Notes: generated from the letters alone by a model not told the origin. Numbered from the stretch's first letter, positions 36,071 through 47,019 are shown. The stretch: 64,000 bases of DNA from Rhodoblastus sp. (GCF_019449565.1 NZ_JAGRPM010000080.1:1-64000); one strand, 5' to 3'. Program-made: numbers and translations.

Positions 36071-36952
36071 ATGACCCTAGCAGAGACCCCGAACGTGCAA
36101 ACCCTGCTCGCGCGCATCGCCGAGGCGCTGGAGCGGCTGAGTCCGCCGCCGCCGCCGCGGCCCGATTTTTCGGCGGCTGACGCCTTCGTCTGGCGCGCCG
36201 AAACGCAGACACTCGATCCGATCAGGAAAGTCAGCCGCGTCGAGCTCGCGCTGCTGCGGGGCGTCGATTATCTGCGCGACCAGCTGCTCGGCAATACCCA
36301 GCGCTTTGCGCGCGGCTTGCCTGCAAATAACGTGTTGCTATGGGGCGCGCGCGGCATGGGCAAATCCTCGCTGGTCAAGGCCGCCCATGCCGACATCAAC
36401 GCCCGGCTCGCCGCCACGCCGGATTTTCCGGGTCTCAAGCTGATCGAAATCCACCGCGAGGACATCGAATCCCTGCCCGCGCTGATGGCCCAGCTGCGCG
36501 ACGCTGCGCCCCGTTTCATCGTTTTCTGCGACGATCTCTCCTTCGACGGCGGCGACGCCTCCTATAAATCGCTCAAGGCGGCGCTGGAGGGTGGCGTCGA
36601 GGGCCGTCCGGCCAATGTCCTGTTCTATGCGACCTCGAACCGCCGCCACCTGCTGCCCCGCGACATGATGGACAACGAACGCTCGTCCGCGATCAATCCG
36701 GGCGAGGCGGTCGAGGAAAAGGTCTCGCTGTCGGATCGTTTCGGACTCTGGCTCGGCTTCCATAAATGCAGCCAGGACGACTACCTCGCCATGGTCTTCG
36801 CTTACATCGCGCATTATGGGCTGGAGGCGCCTGAAGAGCAGATCCGCGCCGAGGCGCTGGAATGGGCGATCACCCGCGCTTCGCGCTCCGGCCGCGCGGC
36901 CTATCAATATATTCAGGACCTGGCGGGGCGGCTCGGCCAGAAGATCGACTAG
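36071..36952 (+). CDS. DUF815-family P-loop ATPase
   Basis: Cytoplasmic AAA-like ATPase of 293 residues. Walker A is VLLWGARGMGKSSLVKAA near residue 88; Walker B-like FIVFCDDLSFDGGD; sensor-like VLFYATSNRRHLLPRDM. The stretch SLSDRFGLWLGFHKCSQDDY is characteristic of DUF815 proteins. Function is unknown; the family is widespread in Proteobacteria and in Alphaproteobacteria often stands divergent to yajC as here. It does not belong to an operon; 201 bases with a LexA box separate it from lexA. Confidence 0.88.
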   Translation: MTLAETPNVQTLLARIAEALERLSPPPPPRPDFSAADAFVWRAETQTLDPIRKVSRVELALLRGVDYLRDQLLGNTQRFARGLPANNVLLWGARGMGKSSLVKAAHADINARLAATPDFPGLKLIEIHREDIESLPALMAQLRDAAPRFIVFCDDLSFDGGDASYKSLKAALEGGVEGRPANVLFYATSNRRHLLPRDMMDNERSSAINPGEAVEEKVSLSDRFGLWLGFHKCSQDDYLAMVFAYIAHYGLEAPEEQIRAEALEWAITRASRSGRAAYQYIQDLAGRLGQKID

Positions 36953-37048
36953 ACCTTGCCGCAGCTCGCGCCATCAAGCCGCGTCCACAGGCTTGTCGCA
37001 CCTCGACATGTCCGGTTTTGCTAACGAAGCTGGAACATTTATATTGCG

Positions 37049-37063
37049 GAACCAAGCGCGAAC
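37049..37063. promoter_or_regulatory. LexA box upstream of lexA
   Basis: GAAC-CAAGCGC-GAAC, the reverse-strand form of GTTC-N7-GTTC, 91 bases before the lexA start. It indicates autoregulation of lexA. Further GAAC/GTTC half-sites (37033, 37072, 37077) crowd the same region but are not in the N7 arrangement. Confidence 0.8.
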
Positions 37064-37153
37064 GTCTATGTTCCGTTCATGATTTGTCTGAGTTGAGTCC
37101 AGTATTCAGCGGATCAAATGACGGCAGCCCGCGAGGCGAGACAAGGCGCGACC

Positions 37154-37858
37154 ATGTTGACGAAAAAACAAAGCGAACTGCTGCGCTACATCCACGAGCG
37201 CCTCAAGGAGACGGGTGTGCCGCCGTCTTTCGACGAGATGAAGGACGCGCTCGATCTGCGCTCCAAATCGGGCATCCACCGGTTGATCATGGCGCTCGAG
37301 GAGCGCGGCTTCATCCGCCGATTGCCCAACCGAGCGCGGGCGCTCGAAGTCCTGCGCCTGCCCGAATCGTCCACGCCCGCGACGCCGCGCAGCACTCGCT
37401 TCGCTCCCAGCGTGATCGAGGGCAATCTCGGCAAGTCGCGCCCGGTCGCGCTCGGCGATTCCTTTGATTCGAACGAGACGGTCACTATTCCGGTCATGGG
37501 CCGCATCGCGGCCGGCACGCCGATTTCCGCCCTGCAGACGCGCTCGCATTCGATCGCGCTTCCGCCGGACATGATCTCGGGCGGCGAGCATTATGCGCTC
37601 GAAGTGCGCGGCGATTCGATGATCGAAGCCGGCATCCTCGATGGCGACACGGTCGTCATCAAGAAGCAGGACACCGCCGAATCGGGCGATATCGTCGTCG
37701 CGTTGATCGACGATGAGGAAGCCACGCTGAAGCGTTTGCGCAAGCGCGGGGCCTCGATTGCGCTGGAAGCGGCCAATCCTGCCTATGAAACCCGGATTTT
37801 CGGGCCGGACCGCGTCAATATCCAAGGCAAGCTGGTCAGCCTTTTGCGCAAATATTGA
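37154..37858 (+). CDS. lexA: LexA repressor / SOS autoprotease
   Basis: Repressor of the DNA-damage response, inactivated by RecA-stimulated self-cleavage. The ATG at 37154 gives 234 residues, [19 protein letters not shown], the usual alphaproteobacterial start. The winged helix contains [20 protein letters not shown]. The cleavage site Ala-Gly is in [10 protein letters not shown], the catalytic Ser in [11 protein letters not shown] and the catalytic Lys in [13 protein letters not shown] spaced linker of about 35 residues between the domains is typical of the group. It has its own LexA box and is convergent with comEC. Confidence 0.96.
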   Translation: MLTKKQSELLRYIHERLKETGVPPSFDEMKDALDLRSKSGIHRLIMALEERGFIRRLPNRARALEVLRLPESSTPATPRSTRFAPSVIEGNLGKSRPVALGDSFDSNETVTIPVMGRIAAGTPISALQTRSHSIALPPDMISGGEHYALEVRGDSMIEAGILDGDTVVIKKQDTAESGDIVVALIDDEEATLKRLRKRGASIALEAANPAYETRIFGPDRVNIQGKLVSLLRKY

Positions 37859-37883
37859 TCTGCCCTCCCCCGCGTGCGCCGCT

Positions 37884-40169
37884 TTACTCCACGGGCGCTT
37901 CCGGCGGCTCCTTCCAGCCTGCGGGCGACTCCGACGAGACGGAGGTTTGGGGCATCGGGGCAAGGGGCGTGGCGCGACCGCGCGGCGCGCGCGACCAGGG
38001 GCGGTCTTCTCCCGGAGCGCGGGCCGTGCGCCATGCCGCGCCCTCCGGCCCGAAGGCCAACGTAACCGAGCCGGTTTCCGCCAGCTTGCGCCGGTCGAGC
38101 AGGATTTTTGGCGCGCAGGAGTGCGGCGCATAGAGCGGCGAAATCACGATCTGGGCCCGCGTGCAATCCTCATGAAAGGCGGATGGGTCGAGCACCAGAG
38201 CCGCCTGGTCGCCATTGCGCAACACGCCGACGCAGCCGAGCGAATCGCAGCGCCCCGATCTTTCCGTCTCGGCGGACGAGCGCAAGTCGGCGTCGGCTCG
38301 CAACCATTGCTCGGCGGCAAAATTATCGCTTCGCTTTCCGAGCAAGGTCAGGAACCCATCGGCGTCGCGCAGAGCTGCCAGCTCGCCCGTCGGCGCCACT
38401 GCGAGATCGAAACGCCCGCCATTGGCCGCGCCGAGCAGGCCGAGGGCCACTAAGGGCAGAGCCGTCAGCTTCAGGAGGCGCGTGCGCCACAGCACCGACG
38501 ACAGAACGGCCAGAGTCAGGCAGGCGATCGACCAGGGCGCAAAAGCCGGCAGCGCGACTGTTGCGCCCGGCGCCTCGCCGATCCAGCGGGCGAAGGTCAT
38601 GATCATGGCGATGCCCGCCCCGAGATAGGACCAGACCCAGCCGTCGATTCCGAAAGCGAAGAGCAGCGAGCCGAGCAGCGCGGCGGGCACCGCGAACAGC
38701 TCGATCATCGCCAGCGTCAGCGGATTACCGATCAGGACATAGGGACTCAGTTCATGGAAATCATAAGCCATGAAGGAGGCCGTCGCCGACGTGGCGCAGA
38801 AGGTCGCCACCAAGGCGCCGGGCAGCCCATGGCGGCTCATTTCGGCGATATTGTCGGCCAGCCCGCGCTTTGCCTTCTCCGCTTCGGTTCCATCCAGCCT
38901 TGCAGGGGCGGTCGGACGTCGCGCGGCTGCGCGCGATTCGTAAACGGCGACGAGCGCCGCGACGGCGGCGAAGGAGAGTTGAAAGCTCGCGCCGAGCAAA
39001 GCCTCGGGTTCCAGCGCGATCACCGCCAGCGCCGCGAAGGCGAGATTGCGCATGGTTAGCGCCGGACGATCGACCAGCACAGCGCCGAGCAGGATCAATG
39101 TCATGAACAAGGCTCGCTCGGATCCGACGCGCGAGCCCGTGAACAGGCCATAGGCCAGCGCGCCAATCATCGCGAGCGCGGCCGCCCATTTCTTGATGGG
39201 ATAATTGAGCGCCAGAGCGGGAAAGAGCGCGAGCAGCCCCCGAAATCCAACGAAGAAAATGCCGGCGACCAGGGTCATTTGCACGCCGGATATGGTGATG
39301 ATGTGAAAAATGCCAGCCTTGCGGATTGTTTCGCGCGCGGTTTCGGAGAGCATGTCCCGCTTGCCCGTCACCATGGCCGCGCCAATCGCGCCATTATCGC
39401 CGCCAATCGCATTGTAAACCCGCAAGGCCAGGGCATTGCGCGCCCGGTCCAGGCCGGCGAAAAAACGTAGCCGCCAGTCCGGCGTTTCGGGCGCGGGCAC
39501 GGCCTCGGCCCGACCGAGCACATTGCCGACCGCGCCGATGCGCTGGAAAAAAGCATCGCGCGCGAAATCATAGCCGCCCGGCAGAGCGGCATGGGCCGGC
39601 GGCAACAGCCGCGCCTTGACGGTGAGGAAATCGCCGGCGGCGAAGGCCGGAACGCCGCGCGAGGTCAGCCGCACGCGAAAAGGCGTTTTTTCGGGAGCCA
39701 GTCCTTCGGCCTCGGTCACGCGCAACAGGAATCGCGCGCCCTGGACGCGATGATCCACCTCCTCGACGAAGCCTGCGATTTCGCCGACAAATGTGCGCTC
39801 CAGCACCGGCGCCTCGACCCGCGCGGCGCGCCAGCCGCCCGAAAATTCTCCCGCCGCCATCGCCGCAAGCCCGATGAACAATGTGGACAGGACGCGGCGA
39901 TCCCGCGCGGCAAAGGCCAGAGCCGCGAACAGGACGGCGGCGGTCCCGACGATCCACAGCACCGGCTCAGTGGGCGCGACAATATAAAAGATCGCGCCCG
40001 CGCCGGCGGCGGCCGGAAGCCAGAGGAAGGGCCGGCGCAGGTCCCATTCCTCCTCAACTGCCGCGCCAAAGCGGCGACGCAAGGCGGCGAGCGCGGCGTC
40101 CGGCGTCCAGCCAGCCAGCCCCGCGCCCCCGAGAATCCGCTCCGTCAGCCCTTTGGGCAGGGACGCCAT
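37884..40169 (-). CDS. comEC: ComEC/Rec2-family competence membrane protein
   Basis: Polytopic inner-membrane protein that carries incoming single-stranded DNA in natural transformation. It has about 761 residues. The N-terminal OB-like DUF4131 region precedes the competence core, marked by [19 protein letters not shown] (the conserved His-x-x-x-x-SG motif), [18 protein letters not shown] and [14 protein letters not shown]. The usual C-terminal metallo-beta-lactamase domain with HxHxDH is missing; the tail is a degenerate region ([18 protein letters not shown]) as in many Rhizobiales. The start may be the ATG at 40169 or the one at 40202. Divergent from gltX. Confidence 0.9.
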   Translation of the reverse strand: MASLPKGLTERILGGAGLAGWTPDAALAALRRRFGAAVEEEWDLRRPFLWLPAAAGAGAIFYIVAPTEPVLWIVGTAAVLFAALAFAARDRRVLSTLFIGLAAMAAGEFSGGWRAARVEAPVLERTFVGEIAGFVEEVDHRVQGARFLLRVTEAEGLAPEKTPFRVRLTSRGVPAFAAGDFLTVKARLLPPAHAALPGGYDFARDAFFQRIGAVGNVLGRAEAVPAPETPDWRLRFFAGLDRARNALALRVYNAIGGDNGAIGAAMVTGKRDMLSETARETIRKAGIFHIITISGVQMTLVAGIFFVGFRGLLALFPALALNYPIKKWAAALAMIGALAYGLFTGSRVGSERALFMTLILLGAVLVDRPALTMRNLAFAALAVIALEPEALLGASFQLSFAAVAALVAVYESRAAARRPTAPARLDGTEAEKAKRGLADNIAEMSRHGLPGALVATFCATSATASFMAYDFHELSPYVLIGNPLTLAMIELFAVPAALLGSLLFAFGIDGWVWSYLGAGIAMIMTFARWIGEAPGATVALPAFAPWSIACLTLAVLSSVLWRTRLLKLTALPLVALGLLGAANGGRFDLAVAPTGELAALRDADGFLTLLGKRSDNFAAEQWLRADADLRSSAETERSGRCDSLGCVGVLRNGDQAALVLDPSAFHEDCTRAQIVISPLYAPHSCAPKILLDRRKLAETGSVTLAFGPEGAAWRTARAPGEDRPWSRAPRGRATPLAPMPQTSVSSESPAGWKEPPEAPVE

Positions 40170-40277
40170 GCGATTGTCTCTTTTTCTGCCGCCAGAGCCC
40201 ATGCTACACGAACGCGCCGCCGCAACGCCACGCTCCTTCGCGCCATAATCCCGCGCGCCGCATCAGGTTTTCTAGAC

Positions 40278-41732
40278 ATGTCCCAATCCGTCGTCACGCG
40301 TTTCGCTCCCTCGCCCACCGGCTATCTTCATATCGGGGGCGCGCGCACCGCTTTATTCAATTGGCTGCTGGCCCGCCAGACCGGCGGCAAGATGCTGCTG
40401 CGTATCGAGGACACCGATCGCGAACGGTCCACCGAAGGCGCCATCTCAGCCATCATCGACGGCATGAAATGGCTGGGCCTCGATTGGGATGGGGAGACCA
40501 TTTATCAATTCGCCCGCGCCGACCGCCACCGTGAGGTGGCCGCCCAAATGCTCGCCAGTGGCGGGGCATATAAATGCTATGCGACCCCTGCCGAGCTCGA
40601 CGAAATGCGCGACCTGGCGCGCAAGGAGGGCCGCCCGCCGCGCTATGACGGGCGCTGGCGAGAACTCGGCGGCACGGAGGCCGAGGCGAAAGCCCTCGCC
40701 GAAGGCCGCAAGGCGGTGATCCGGCTCAAGGCGCCGCGCGAAGGCGAGACGGTCATCGAGGACAAGGTCCAGGGCAGGGTCACCTTCCCTAACAAGGATC
40801 TCGACGATCTGGTGCTGCTGCGTTCCGACGGCAATCCGACCTATATGCTGGCGGTGGTGGTGGACGATCACGATATGGGCGTGACCCAGATCATCAGGGG
40901 CGACGACCATCTGACCAACGCCGCGCGCCAGACCCATATTTATCAGGCCATGGGTTGGGACGTCCCGGCCTTCGCCCATATCCCGCTCATCCATGGGCCG
41001 GACGGCGCGAAAATGTCCAAGCGCCACGGCGCGCTCGGCGTGGACGCCTATCGGGCGCTGGGCTACCTGCCCGAGGCCCTGCGCAATTATCTCGCGCGGC
41101 TCGGCTGGAGCCAGGGCGACCGTGAATTCTTCTCGACGCCGGAGCTGGTGGAGGCCTTTTCCCTCGATCAGGTTCACCGCTCCCCGGCGCGCTTCGACTA
41201 TGTAAAGCTCGAAAACATGAACGGCCAATATATGCGGGCGATGGACGACGCCCCGCTGCTGGAGCAATTCATCGCCTCCCTGCCCTATCTGCCCAATGGG
41301 CCTGAGCTTGCGGCGCAGCTCGACGACAGGAAAAAAGCACAGCTCGGCAGCGCCATGTCTGGCCTCAAGGAGCGCGCCAAGACCCTGGTTGAACTCGCCG
41401 ATGGCGCGCAGTTCCTGTTCGCGCAGAGGCCCCTTTCCTATGACGAAAAGGCGCGCGACCTGCTTGGCGAGGCGGGCCGCGCCCATCTCGCGGCGCTGGC
41501 GCCGAAGCTCGAAGCCTTGCCCGAATGGTCCGCAGCGGCGGCCGAGGCCGCCGTGCGCGCCCATGTCGCCGAAACCGGCGCCAAGCTCGGCCAGGTCGCC
41601 CAGCCGCTGCGCGCGGCGCTCACGGGGCGCGCAACTTCGCCGGGTATTTTCGATGTTCTCGTCACGCTCGGCCGCGAGGAAAGCCTCGGCCGGATCCGGG
41701 ACGCGGCGCAGGGCGGCGCCCCCAATGTTTAA
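40278..41732 (+). CDS. gltX: Glutamyl-tRNA synthetase
   Basis: Class I aminoacyl-tRNA synthetase, 484 residues from the ATG at 40278. The HIGH motif appears in [19 protein letters not shown] and the KMSKS motif as [21 protein letters not shown] and [13 protein letters not shown] are further family marks. The C-terminal anticodon-binding domain ends in [20 protein letters not shown]. Alphaproteobacteria often carry two such enzymes, one discriminating for tRNA-Gln; which one this is cannot be told here. An in-frame extension upstream overlaps comEC and is not coding. Confidence 0.96.
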   Translation: MSQSVVTRFAPSPTGYLHIGGARTALFNWLLARQTGGKMLLRIEDTDRERSTEGAISAIIDGMKWLGLDWDGETIYQFARADRHREVAAQMLASGGAYKCYATPAELDEMRDLARKEGRPPRYDGRWRELGGTEAEAKALAEGRKAVIRLKAPREGETVIEDKVQGRVTFPNKDLDDLVLLRSDGNPTYMLAVVVDDHDMGVTQIIRGDDHLTNAARQTHIYQAMGWDVPAFAHIPLIHGPDGAKMSKRHGALGVDAYRALGYLPEALRNYLARLGWSQGDREFFSTPELVEAFSLDQVHRSPARFDYVKLENMNGQYMRAMDDAPLLEQFIASLPYLPNGPELAAQLDDRKKAQLGSAMSGLKERAKTLVELADGAQFLFAQRPLSYDEKARDLLGEAGRAHLAALAPKLEALPEWSAAAAEAAVRAHVAETGAKLGQVAQPLRAALTGRATSPGIFDVLVTLGREESLGRIRDAAQGGAPNV

Positions 41733-41878
41733 GTTGTTGTCATCTTGAACAGGCGCCGACAATGAGCTAGTCATTTGCAGCGCACAAATTTCCCGCGTTT
41801 TCGCCGTATTTCGCCCGTCAAATCGCGGCGGGCGACCGGCGACGCGCGGCCTGCAGCGTCAGCGAAAAGGCGAGTCTC

Positions 41879-43165
41879 ATGAGCGAAACGGGCAAGTTTA
41901 TCCTAGGTGACAAGACGGTAGAAATGCCGGTCAAGCATGGCTCGATTGGGCCGGCTGTCGCCGACATCGCCAAGTTATACAGCCAGACCGGCATGTTCAC
42001 TTATGATCCCGGCTTCACCTCGACGGCGAGCTGCGAATCCAAGATTACCTATATCGACGGCGACGAAGGCATATTGCTCCATCGCGGCTATCCGATCGAA
42101 CAGCTCGCCGAAAATGGCGACTTCCTCGAGACCTGCTACCTGCTGTTGTACGGGGAATTGCCGACCGCCGCCCAGAAGGCGGATTTCGACTATCGGATCA
42201 CCCGCCACACGATGATCCACGAGCAGATGGCGAAATTCTTCTCCGGCTTCCGCCGCGACGCCCATCCGATGGCGGTCATGGTGGCCTCGGTCGGCGCGCT
42301 CTCGGCCTTCTATCACGACTCGACCGACATCTCGGACCCGCAGCAGCGCGTGATCGCCACCATGCGCATCATCGCGAAAATGCCGACCATGGCGGCGATG
42401 GCCTATAAGTACAACGTCGGCCAGCCCTTCATCTATCCGAAGAACGACCTCGACTACACGTCGAACTTCCTGCGCATGTGCTTCGCCGTGCCCTGCGAGG
42501 AATATAAGGTCAACCCGATCCTCTCCCGCGCTTTGGACCGGATCTTTATCCTGCACGCCGATCATGAGCAGAACGCCTCGACCTCGACCGTTCGTCTCGC
42601 CGGCTCCTCGGGCGCCAATCCCTTCGCCTGTATCGCCGCGGGCATCGCCTGCCTGTGGGGCCCCGCTCACGGCGGCGCCAATGAAGCCGCGCTCAAGATG
42701 CTTTCGGAAATCGGTTCGGTCGAAAATATTCCGAAATATATCGCCAAGGCCAAGGACAAGAACGATCCGTTCCGCCTGATGGGCTTCGGCCACCGCGTTT
42801 ACAAGAACTACGATCCGCGCGCCAAGATCATGGCCAAGACCTGCCATGAAGTGCTCGGCGAACTCGGCATCAAGGATGATCCGCTGCTCGACGTGGCGGT
42901 GGAACTGGAGCGCATCGCGCTGCACGACGAATATTTCGTCGAAAAGAAGCTTTATCCGAATATCGACTTCTATTCCGGCATCACCCTCAAGGCGATGGGC
43001 TTCCCGGTTTCGATGTTCACCGTTCTGTTCGCTCTCGCCCGCACCGTGGGCTGGATCGCGCAATGGAAGGAAATGATCGAAGACCCGAGCCAGAAAATCG
43101 GCCGTCCGCGCCAGCTCTATACGGGCGCGCCGCAGCGCGATTACGTGAAGATCGGCTCGCGTTGA
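41879..43165 (+). CDS. gltA: Citrate synthase
   Basis: First enzyme of the TCA cycle, condensing oxaloacetate and acetyl-CoA; type II hexameric form of 428 residues. Catalytic His and Asp elements: [31 protein letters not shown] and [17 protein letters not shown]; the C-terminal [17 protein letters not shown] carries the catalytic Asp. AAAGG lies 8 bases before the ATG. The last four bases overlap the presumed start of the next gene. The neighbourhood gltX-gltA-lpxB is the usual one in Rhizobiales. Confidence 0.97.
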   Translation: MSETGKFILGDKTVEMPVKHGSIGPAVADIAKLYSQTGMFTYDPGFTSTASCESKITYIDGDEGILLHRGYPIEQLAENGDFLETCYLLLYGELPTAAQKADFDYRITRHTMIHEQMAKFFSGFRRDAHPMAVMVASVGALSAFYHDSTDISDPQQRVIATMRIIAKMPTMAAMAYKYNVGQPFIYPKNDLDYTSNFLRMCFAVPCEEYKVNPILSRALDRIFILHADHEQNASTSTVRLAGSSGANPFACIAAGIACLWGPAHGGANEAALKMLSEIGSVENIPKYIAKAKDKNDPFRLMGFGHRVYKNYDPRAKIMAKTCHEVLGELGIKDDPLLDVAVELERIALHDEYFVEKKLYPNIDFYSGITLKAMGFPVSMFTVLFALARTVGWIAQWKEMIEDPSQKIGRPRQLYTGAPQRDYVKIGSR

Positions 43166-43728
43166 TCTATCTCTCGGAAAAAGTTCGGCCCGCGTCCCGC
43201 GCCTTGCGCGCGGCGGCGCGGTCCGCCTCCGCAACCGCCCTCATCTGGCTCAGCCTTGGGGGCGGTTTCGTTTTGGCGCAAGCCAACGCGATCGAAGAAG
43301 GCGGACTGGTTGAAAAACGCGGCGAACCGGAGCTTATCGACGACAAGGCCTTCGATTGCTCAGCCTTCAGGAAGCTGATCGTCGCGGCGCCGGATGGATT
43401 CAAAGCCATTCGCGCCGCAGTCAAGGGCGAGAGTGACTCGCTGGCGACCTTCGGCGTCACCGATCCGCTTTTTGGCGCCTGCGAGATCGTCGACAAGAAA
43501 AAAATCGGCGAGATCATTTATTCCTGCCAGGCGGAGAAGCTGAGCCTGGCCGATCTCAAAGCGACGGTCGAAGCCTGCCTTGGTGAAAAGGCGTTTGGCT
43601 ACGCTGGGAATGAAAACCCGAATACGCCCTTCCTGCGTTACAGCCCGCAGATCGGCGACGCCAGGGCGCGCGTTGTCGTCCTGACCACCTTCGGCAAGAA
43701 GACGCTGGCGATCATGAACCCACGCTGA
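43162..43728 (+). CDS. Exported hypothetical protein
   Basis: Not recognised. The frame can begin at a TTG that overlaps the gltA stop (TTGA at 43162-43165), giving 188 residues. An Arg/Ala-rich N-terminus and the hydrophobic run [18 protein letters not shown] look like a signal peptide with cleavage after AQA or ANA. The mature part has four Cys ([33 protein letters not shown]), which could form two disulfides in the periplasm. The position directly behind gltA suggests cotranscription. The start is uncertain; a TTG at about 43204 would keep the signal peptide. Confidence 0.55.
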   Translation: MIYLSEKVRPASRALRAAARSASATALIWLSLGGGFVLAQANAIEEGGLVEKRGEPELIDDKAFDCSAFRKLIVAAPDGFKAIRAAVKGESDSLATFGVTDPLFGACEIVDKKKIGEIIYSCQAEKLSLADLKATVEACLGEKAFGYAGNENPNTPFLRYSPQIGDARARVVVLTTFGKKTLAIMNPR

Positions 43729-43742
43729 GGCCGTAATCTCTT

Positions 43743-44885
43743 TTAATTTGATTGACTTGCGCCGATAAGCTCGCAAATGGCTTCAGCCGCCTTTTCGCTG
43801 GGCTTCTGCCCTTCCGCTATGGCGATCCGCTCGCGCAACAGGCCCAGCGCCGCAAGCTGCCGGCGCCGTTCCGGACTGTCCTCGATGATCTCGGCCAGAC
43901 GTTCCGCGAGCAGCGCGCCATTCGCCTCATCCTGCAAATATTCCGGATAGGCCTTTTCGCCGATGATCAGGTTGGGCAGCGACACCATGCTCACCTGAAT
44001 GAGGCGCCGCGCGAAAAATTCTTCGATCTTGGGGATTCGATAGGCGACGATGGCGGGCGTCCGCGACATGGCCAGTTCCAGCGCAACGGTGCCGGAGGCC
44101 GCGAGTGCGGCGCGAGCAGAGCGGAATGCGGCGTATTTTTCGGCGTCATCCACCACGACGCGCGGCTTGACCGGCCAGTCAGCGATCATTGCCCGAACTT
44201 TTTCCACCACGCTCGTCGCCGTGGGAAGAATATAGTCGAGCCCCGGATGGGCCACGTCGAGTCGCGCGATGGCCTCGCCGAAGGGAATGCCCATACGCTG
44301 GACAACCGAAGCGCGTGAACCGGGCAGAACCAACACCGGACCGGATTTCTTGGCCTCGTCGTCGCCGCGCAATTGCGCCGCCCGCTCGATCACGGGATGG
44401 CCGATATAGAGGCAGCGCGGCCCGCCGAGGCGCAGATGCGCCTCTGGCTCGAAGGGAAAGATCGCCAAAATCAGATCGACATAGGCGCGCATCTTTTTCG
44501 CGCGGCCGGGTCGCCAGGCCCAAACGGTCGGTCCGACATAATTGACGATCTTCAGATCTGGCAGAACCTTGCGCACGCGCTTCGCGACGCGATGGGTGAA
44601 ATCCGGGCTGTCGATCAGGATCAGCGCATCGGGACGGGCGGCGATCACCGCGCGCGCGGTCTGGTCGATGCGCTTCAGCAAATGGCGCAGATTGGCGAGC
44701 ACCGGCAGCACGCCCATCAACGAAATTTCGTTCATCGGAAACAGGCTGTCGAAATTTTCGCGGCGCATGGCTTCGCCGCCGACCCCTGACAATTCGACAT
44801 GGGGGGCGCGGGCGCGCAAGGCGCGGATCAAGCCTTGGCCGAGCAGATCGCCCGAGGGTTCGCCGGCGATCATGTAAATTTTCAA
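43743..44885 (-). CDS. lpxB: Lipid-A-disaccharide synthase
   Basis: GT-B glycosyltransferase family 19, joining UDP-2,3-diacylglucosamine and lipid X. From the TTG at 44885 it has 380 residues: MKIYMIAGEPSGDLLGQGLI, the standard LpxB opening. ILIDSPDFTHRVAKRVRK, NYVGPTVWAWRPGRAKKM and FEPEAHLRLG follow, and ASGTVALELAMSRTPAIVAY is the donor-site region. The TTG overlaps the lpxI stop as TTGA, implying coupled translation. Last gene of the leftward envelope operon. Confidence 0.95.
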   Translation of the reverse strand: MKIYMIAGEPSGDLLGQGLIRALRARAPHVELSGVGGEAMRRENFDSLFPMNEISLMGVLPVLANLRHLLKRIDQTARAVIAARPDALILIDSPDFTHRVAKRVRKVLPDLKIVNYVGPTVWAWRPGRAKKMRAYVDLILAIFPFEPEAHLRLGGPRCLYIGHPVIERAAQLRGDDEAKKSGPVLVLPGSRASVVQRMGIPFGEAIARLDVAHPGLDYILPTATSVVEKVRAMIADWPVKPRVVVDDAEKYAAFRSARAALAASGTVALELAMSRTPAIVAYRIPKIEEFFARRLIQVSMVSLPNLIIGEKAYPEYLQDEANGALLAERLAEIIEDSPERRRQLAALGLLRERIAIAEGQKPSEKAAEAICELIGASQSN

Positions 44886-45727
44886 GCCGCCGTCTCCCGG
44901 GAGAAGCCGTAAAGGAACAGTCCCGCCTTTTCTGCCTGAGCAGCGACCGCGGCGCGGTCGAGAATCAGCACCCTGCCCGCCTCCACAGCAATGCCCATGA
45001 GCCCGGCTTTCGCGGCCGAGGCCACTGTCGCCGGTCCAATGGCGGGCAGATCGACGCGAAGGTCCTGGCCCTTTTTCGGCGCCTTGATCAGCAGGCCAGC
45101 CGGCCCTTTGGCCCGCCAGCGTCCATTTTCGCGCAGATCCGCGACCCGGAGGAGCATGGCGTCGGTGCCCTCGGCTGCTTCCAGCGCGATGATGCGGCGA
45201 TGGAACAGCACGAGCGCCTGACCGCAATCGAAGGCTGACAGCGCGCTTAGACAATCATGGCCGAAAGTGAGATCTTCAGCGCAATCCTTCGGAAAGGGGA
45301 CGCGATTCATCGGCCCAGCGGCCGCCAAAAGCTCCGGCGCGAAAGAATCGACGCCGACCACCCGCAACCCCTCTCCTTCGAATAGCCGAATGACGCCCTT
45401 GAGCGCATGGTCGTCGCCGCCCTTCAGCAGGCGAAAAATGTCCGGCAGGCGTTTGATCGCCCCCCAATCCGGGCGCAGATCGGCAAATTCAGGCCGTCCA
45501 AGCCCGCCGATCAGGCAGACGTCCTTGATATCGCGCGCCGAGATCTCGCGCAGCGCGGCGCCCAATTGCCCGACGCCCAGCCAGACATGAGGAAATTCCT
45601 CAATCGCTTCGCTCGCCATGCCCTTGAGCCCGAGAATGAAGACCTCGAGCCCGCGCCGCCGCGCCGCGCGGGCGGCGACGAGGGGAAACTCGCCGCCGCC
45701 GCAAATCAGGGCGACGCGGTCGTTCAC
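44882..45727 (-). CDS. lpxI: UDP-2,3-diacylglucosamine pyrophosphatase LpxI
   Basis: Hydrolyses UDP-2,3-diacylglucosamine to lipid X and UMP by attack at the alpha-phosphate; the alphaproteobacterial replacement for LpxH. The 281 residues show the N-terminal domain ALICGGGEFPLVAARAARRR and CLIGGLGRPEFADLRPDW, and the C-terminal domain LRENGRWRAKGPAGLLIKAPKKGQ, split here as GPAGLLIKAPKKGQDLRVDLP with TVASAAKAGLMGIAVEAG. The GTG start overlaps the lpxA stop as GTGA, and the stop overlaps lpxB. Confidence 0.95.
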   Translation of the reverse strand: MNDRVALICGGGEFPLVAARAARRRGLEVFILGLKGMASEAIEEFPHVWLGVGQLGAALREISARDIKDVCLIGGLGRPEFADLRPDWGAIKRLPDIFRLLKGGDDHALKGVIRLFEGEGLRVVGVDSFAPELLAAAGPMNRVPFPKDCAEDLTFGHDCLSALSAFDCGQALVLFHRRIIALEAAEGTDAMLLRVADLRENGRWRAKGPAGLLIKAPKKGQDLRVDLPAIGPATVASAAKAGLMGIAVEAGRVLILDRAAVAAQAEKAGLFLYGFSRETAA

Positions 45728-46524
45728 GGCGCCAGCCGCTCAATCTGAGGCATGCACAGCGCGCGATCCCCGCCGGCGCGGATGAAATCGACGATCATCA
45801 TGACCTCGGCATTATCGGCGAATTCTTCGGCGACGTCCTCGACTCGCTCTTTCAACGTGCCTTCCGGCGCGAACAGAGCGCGATAGGCGCGACGCAGGTC
45901 ATGAATGGCTTCACGGGTAAAGTTTCGCCGCTTGAGGCCGACGAGATTGAGGCCCATTAGGAAGCCGCGGCTGCCGAAGGCCAGGCCGAAGGGGATGAGA
46001 TCGGCGCCAATGCCAGTCATGCCGCTGACGAAGGAATGCGCGCCGACGCGGGCATATTGGACGATGGCCGAGCCGCCGCCGCAAATCACGAAGTCGTCGA
46101 TGGTGACATGGCCGGCGATCATGACATTATTGGAAAAGACGCAGTCGCTGCCGATGATGCTGTCGTGGCCGACATGCGAATTGGCGAGGAAGAAACAACG
46201 ATCGCCAATGATCGTCGCCGAGCGGCCCGTCACCGTGCCGGGATTCATCGTCACGCCCTCGCGGATCACGCAATCGGCGCCGATCGTCAGCGTGGTTTCC
46301 TCGCCCTTATATTTCAGGTCCTGAGGCTCGTAACCGACCGAGGCAAAGGGATAGATGCGGGCGCGCGGGCCAATGGTGGTGTGGCCATTGACGACGACAT
46401 GGGATTTCAGACTCACGCCGTCGCCGAGCTTAACATTCGGGCCGATATGGCAGAACGGGCCGATTTGGACGCCGTCGCCCAGTTTCGCGCCGTCCTCGAC
46501 GATCGAAGTGGGATGAATGGACAT
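45724..46524 (-). CDS. lpxA: UDP-N-acetylglucosamine O-acyltransferase LpxA
   Basis: First step of lipid A synthesis, 3-O-acylation of UDP-GlcNAc. The 266-residue protein is a left-handed beta-helix of hexapeptide repeats (IGPFCHIGPNVKLGDG, IGADCVIREGVTMNPG). The catalytic His is in LANSHVGHDSIIGSD. The C-terminal helical part NLVGLKRRNFTREAIHDL is typical. It lies 3 bases after fabZ and overlaps lpxI. Confidence 0.97.
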   Translation of the reverse strand: MSIHPTSIVEDGAKLGDGVQIGPFCHIGPNVKLGDGVSLKSHVVVNGHTTIGPRARIYPFASVGYEPQDLKYKGEETTLTIGADCVIREGVTMNPGTVTGRSATIIGDRCFFLANSHVGHDSIIGSDCVFSNNVMIAGHVTIDDFVICGGGSAIVQYARVGAHSFVSGMTGIGADLIPFGLAFGSRGFLMGLNLVGLKRRNFTREAIHDLRRAYRALFAPEGTLKERVEDVAEEFADNAEVMMIVDFIRAGGDRALCMPQIERLAP

Positions 46525-46527
46525 GGT

Positions 46528-47019
46528 TCAGCCTTGTTTGTCAGCGTCTTCGGTGATGATCATGGCGCTGATTTCCGCCTCGGCGACAAGCGCGCCGTCG
46601 ACCATCGCCTTGCCCTGATACCACCAGATGTTCCGCCGTTGATTGATTCGCGTCATGTGGAATTCGACGCGGTCGCCCGGCACGACAGGCTTGCGGAATT
46701 TCGCCTTGTCGATGGTCATGAAATAGACCAGCGGCGGCTTCGCGCCGCCGAGACGCGAATTGACGCAGAGCGCTCCGGCCGTCTGGGCCATTGCTTCGAT
46801 CAGAAGCACGCCGGGGAAAACGGGCCGCTCGGGGAAATGGCCGGTGAATTGCGGCTCGTTGATCGTCACATTCTTGATGCCGACGCCGAATTCGTCGCCG
46901 CGCGCCTGAATGATCCGATCAACCAGAAGAAAAGGATAGCGATGCGGAAGCAATTGCATCAGCCGCTGGATATCGATCGTCTCCAAAGTTCCGCCCTGGT
47001 CCGACATATCAAGTTCCAT
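46528..47019 (-). CDS. fabZ: 3-hydroxyacyl-ACP dehydratase FabZ
   Basis: Hot-dog-fold dehydratase of fatty acid elongation, which competes with LpxA for 3-hydroxyacyl-ACP. The 163 residues include [14 protein letters not shown], the active-site His and Glu in [20 protein letters not shown], and [15 protein letters not shown]. An alternative ATG lies four codons later (47007). Located between lpxD and lpxA, as in most Gram-negative bacteria. Confidence 0.96.
   Translation of the reverse strand: MELDMSDQGGTLETIDIQRLMQLLPHRYPFLLVDRIIQARGDEFGVGIKNVTINEPQFTGHFPERPVFPGVLLIEAMAQTAGALCVNSRLGGAKPPLVYFMTIDKAKFRKPVVPGDRVEFHMTRINQRRNIWWYQGKAMVDGALVAEAEISAMIITEDADKQG

Noticed and set aside
35889..36212. 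N-terminal extension of yajC
   Set aside because: Arg/Ala-rich, overlaps the divergent ATPase gene; the ATG at 35888 gives the normal YajC length.
37070..37080. Second LexA box near lexA (GTTC-C-GTTC)
   Set aside because: The half-sites are one base apart instead of seven.
40446..41774. Long open frame (442 codons) antisense to gltX
   Set aside because: Shadow of gltX; rich in His/Arg/Gly with no motif.
41975..43234. Long open frame (419 codons) antisense to gltA
   Set aside because: Shadow of citrate synthase in high-GC DNA.
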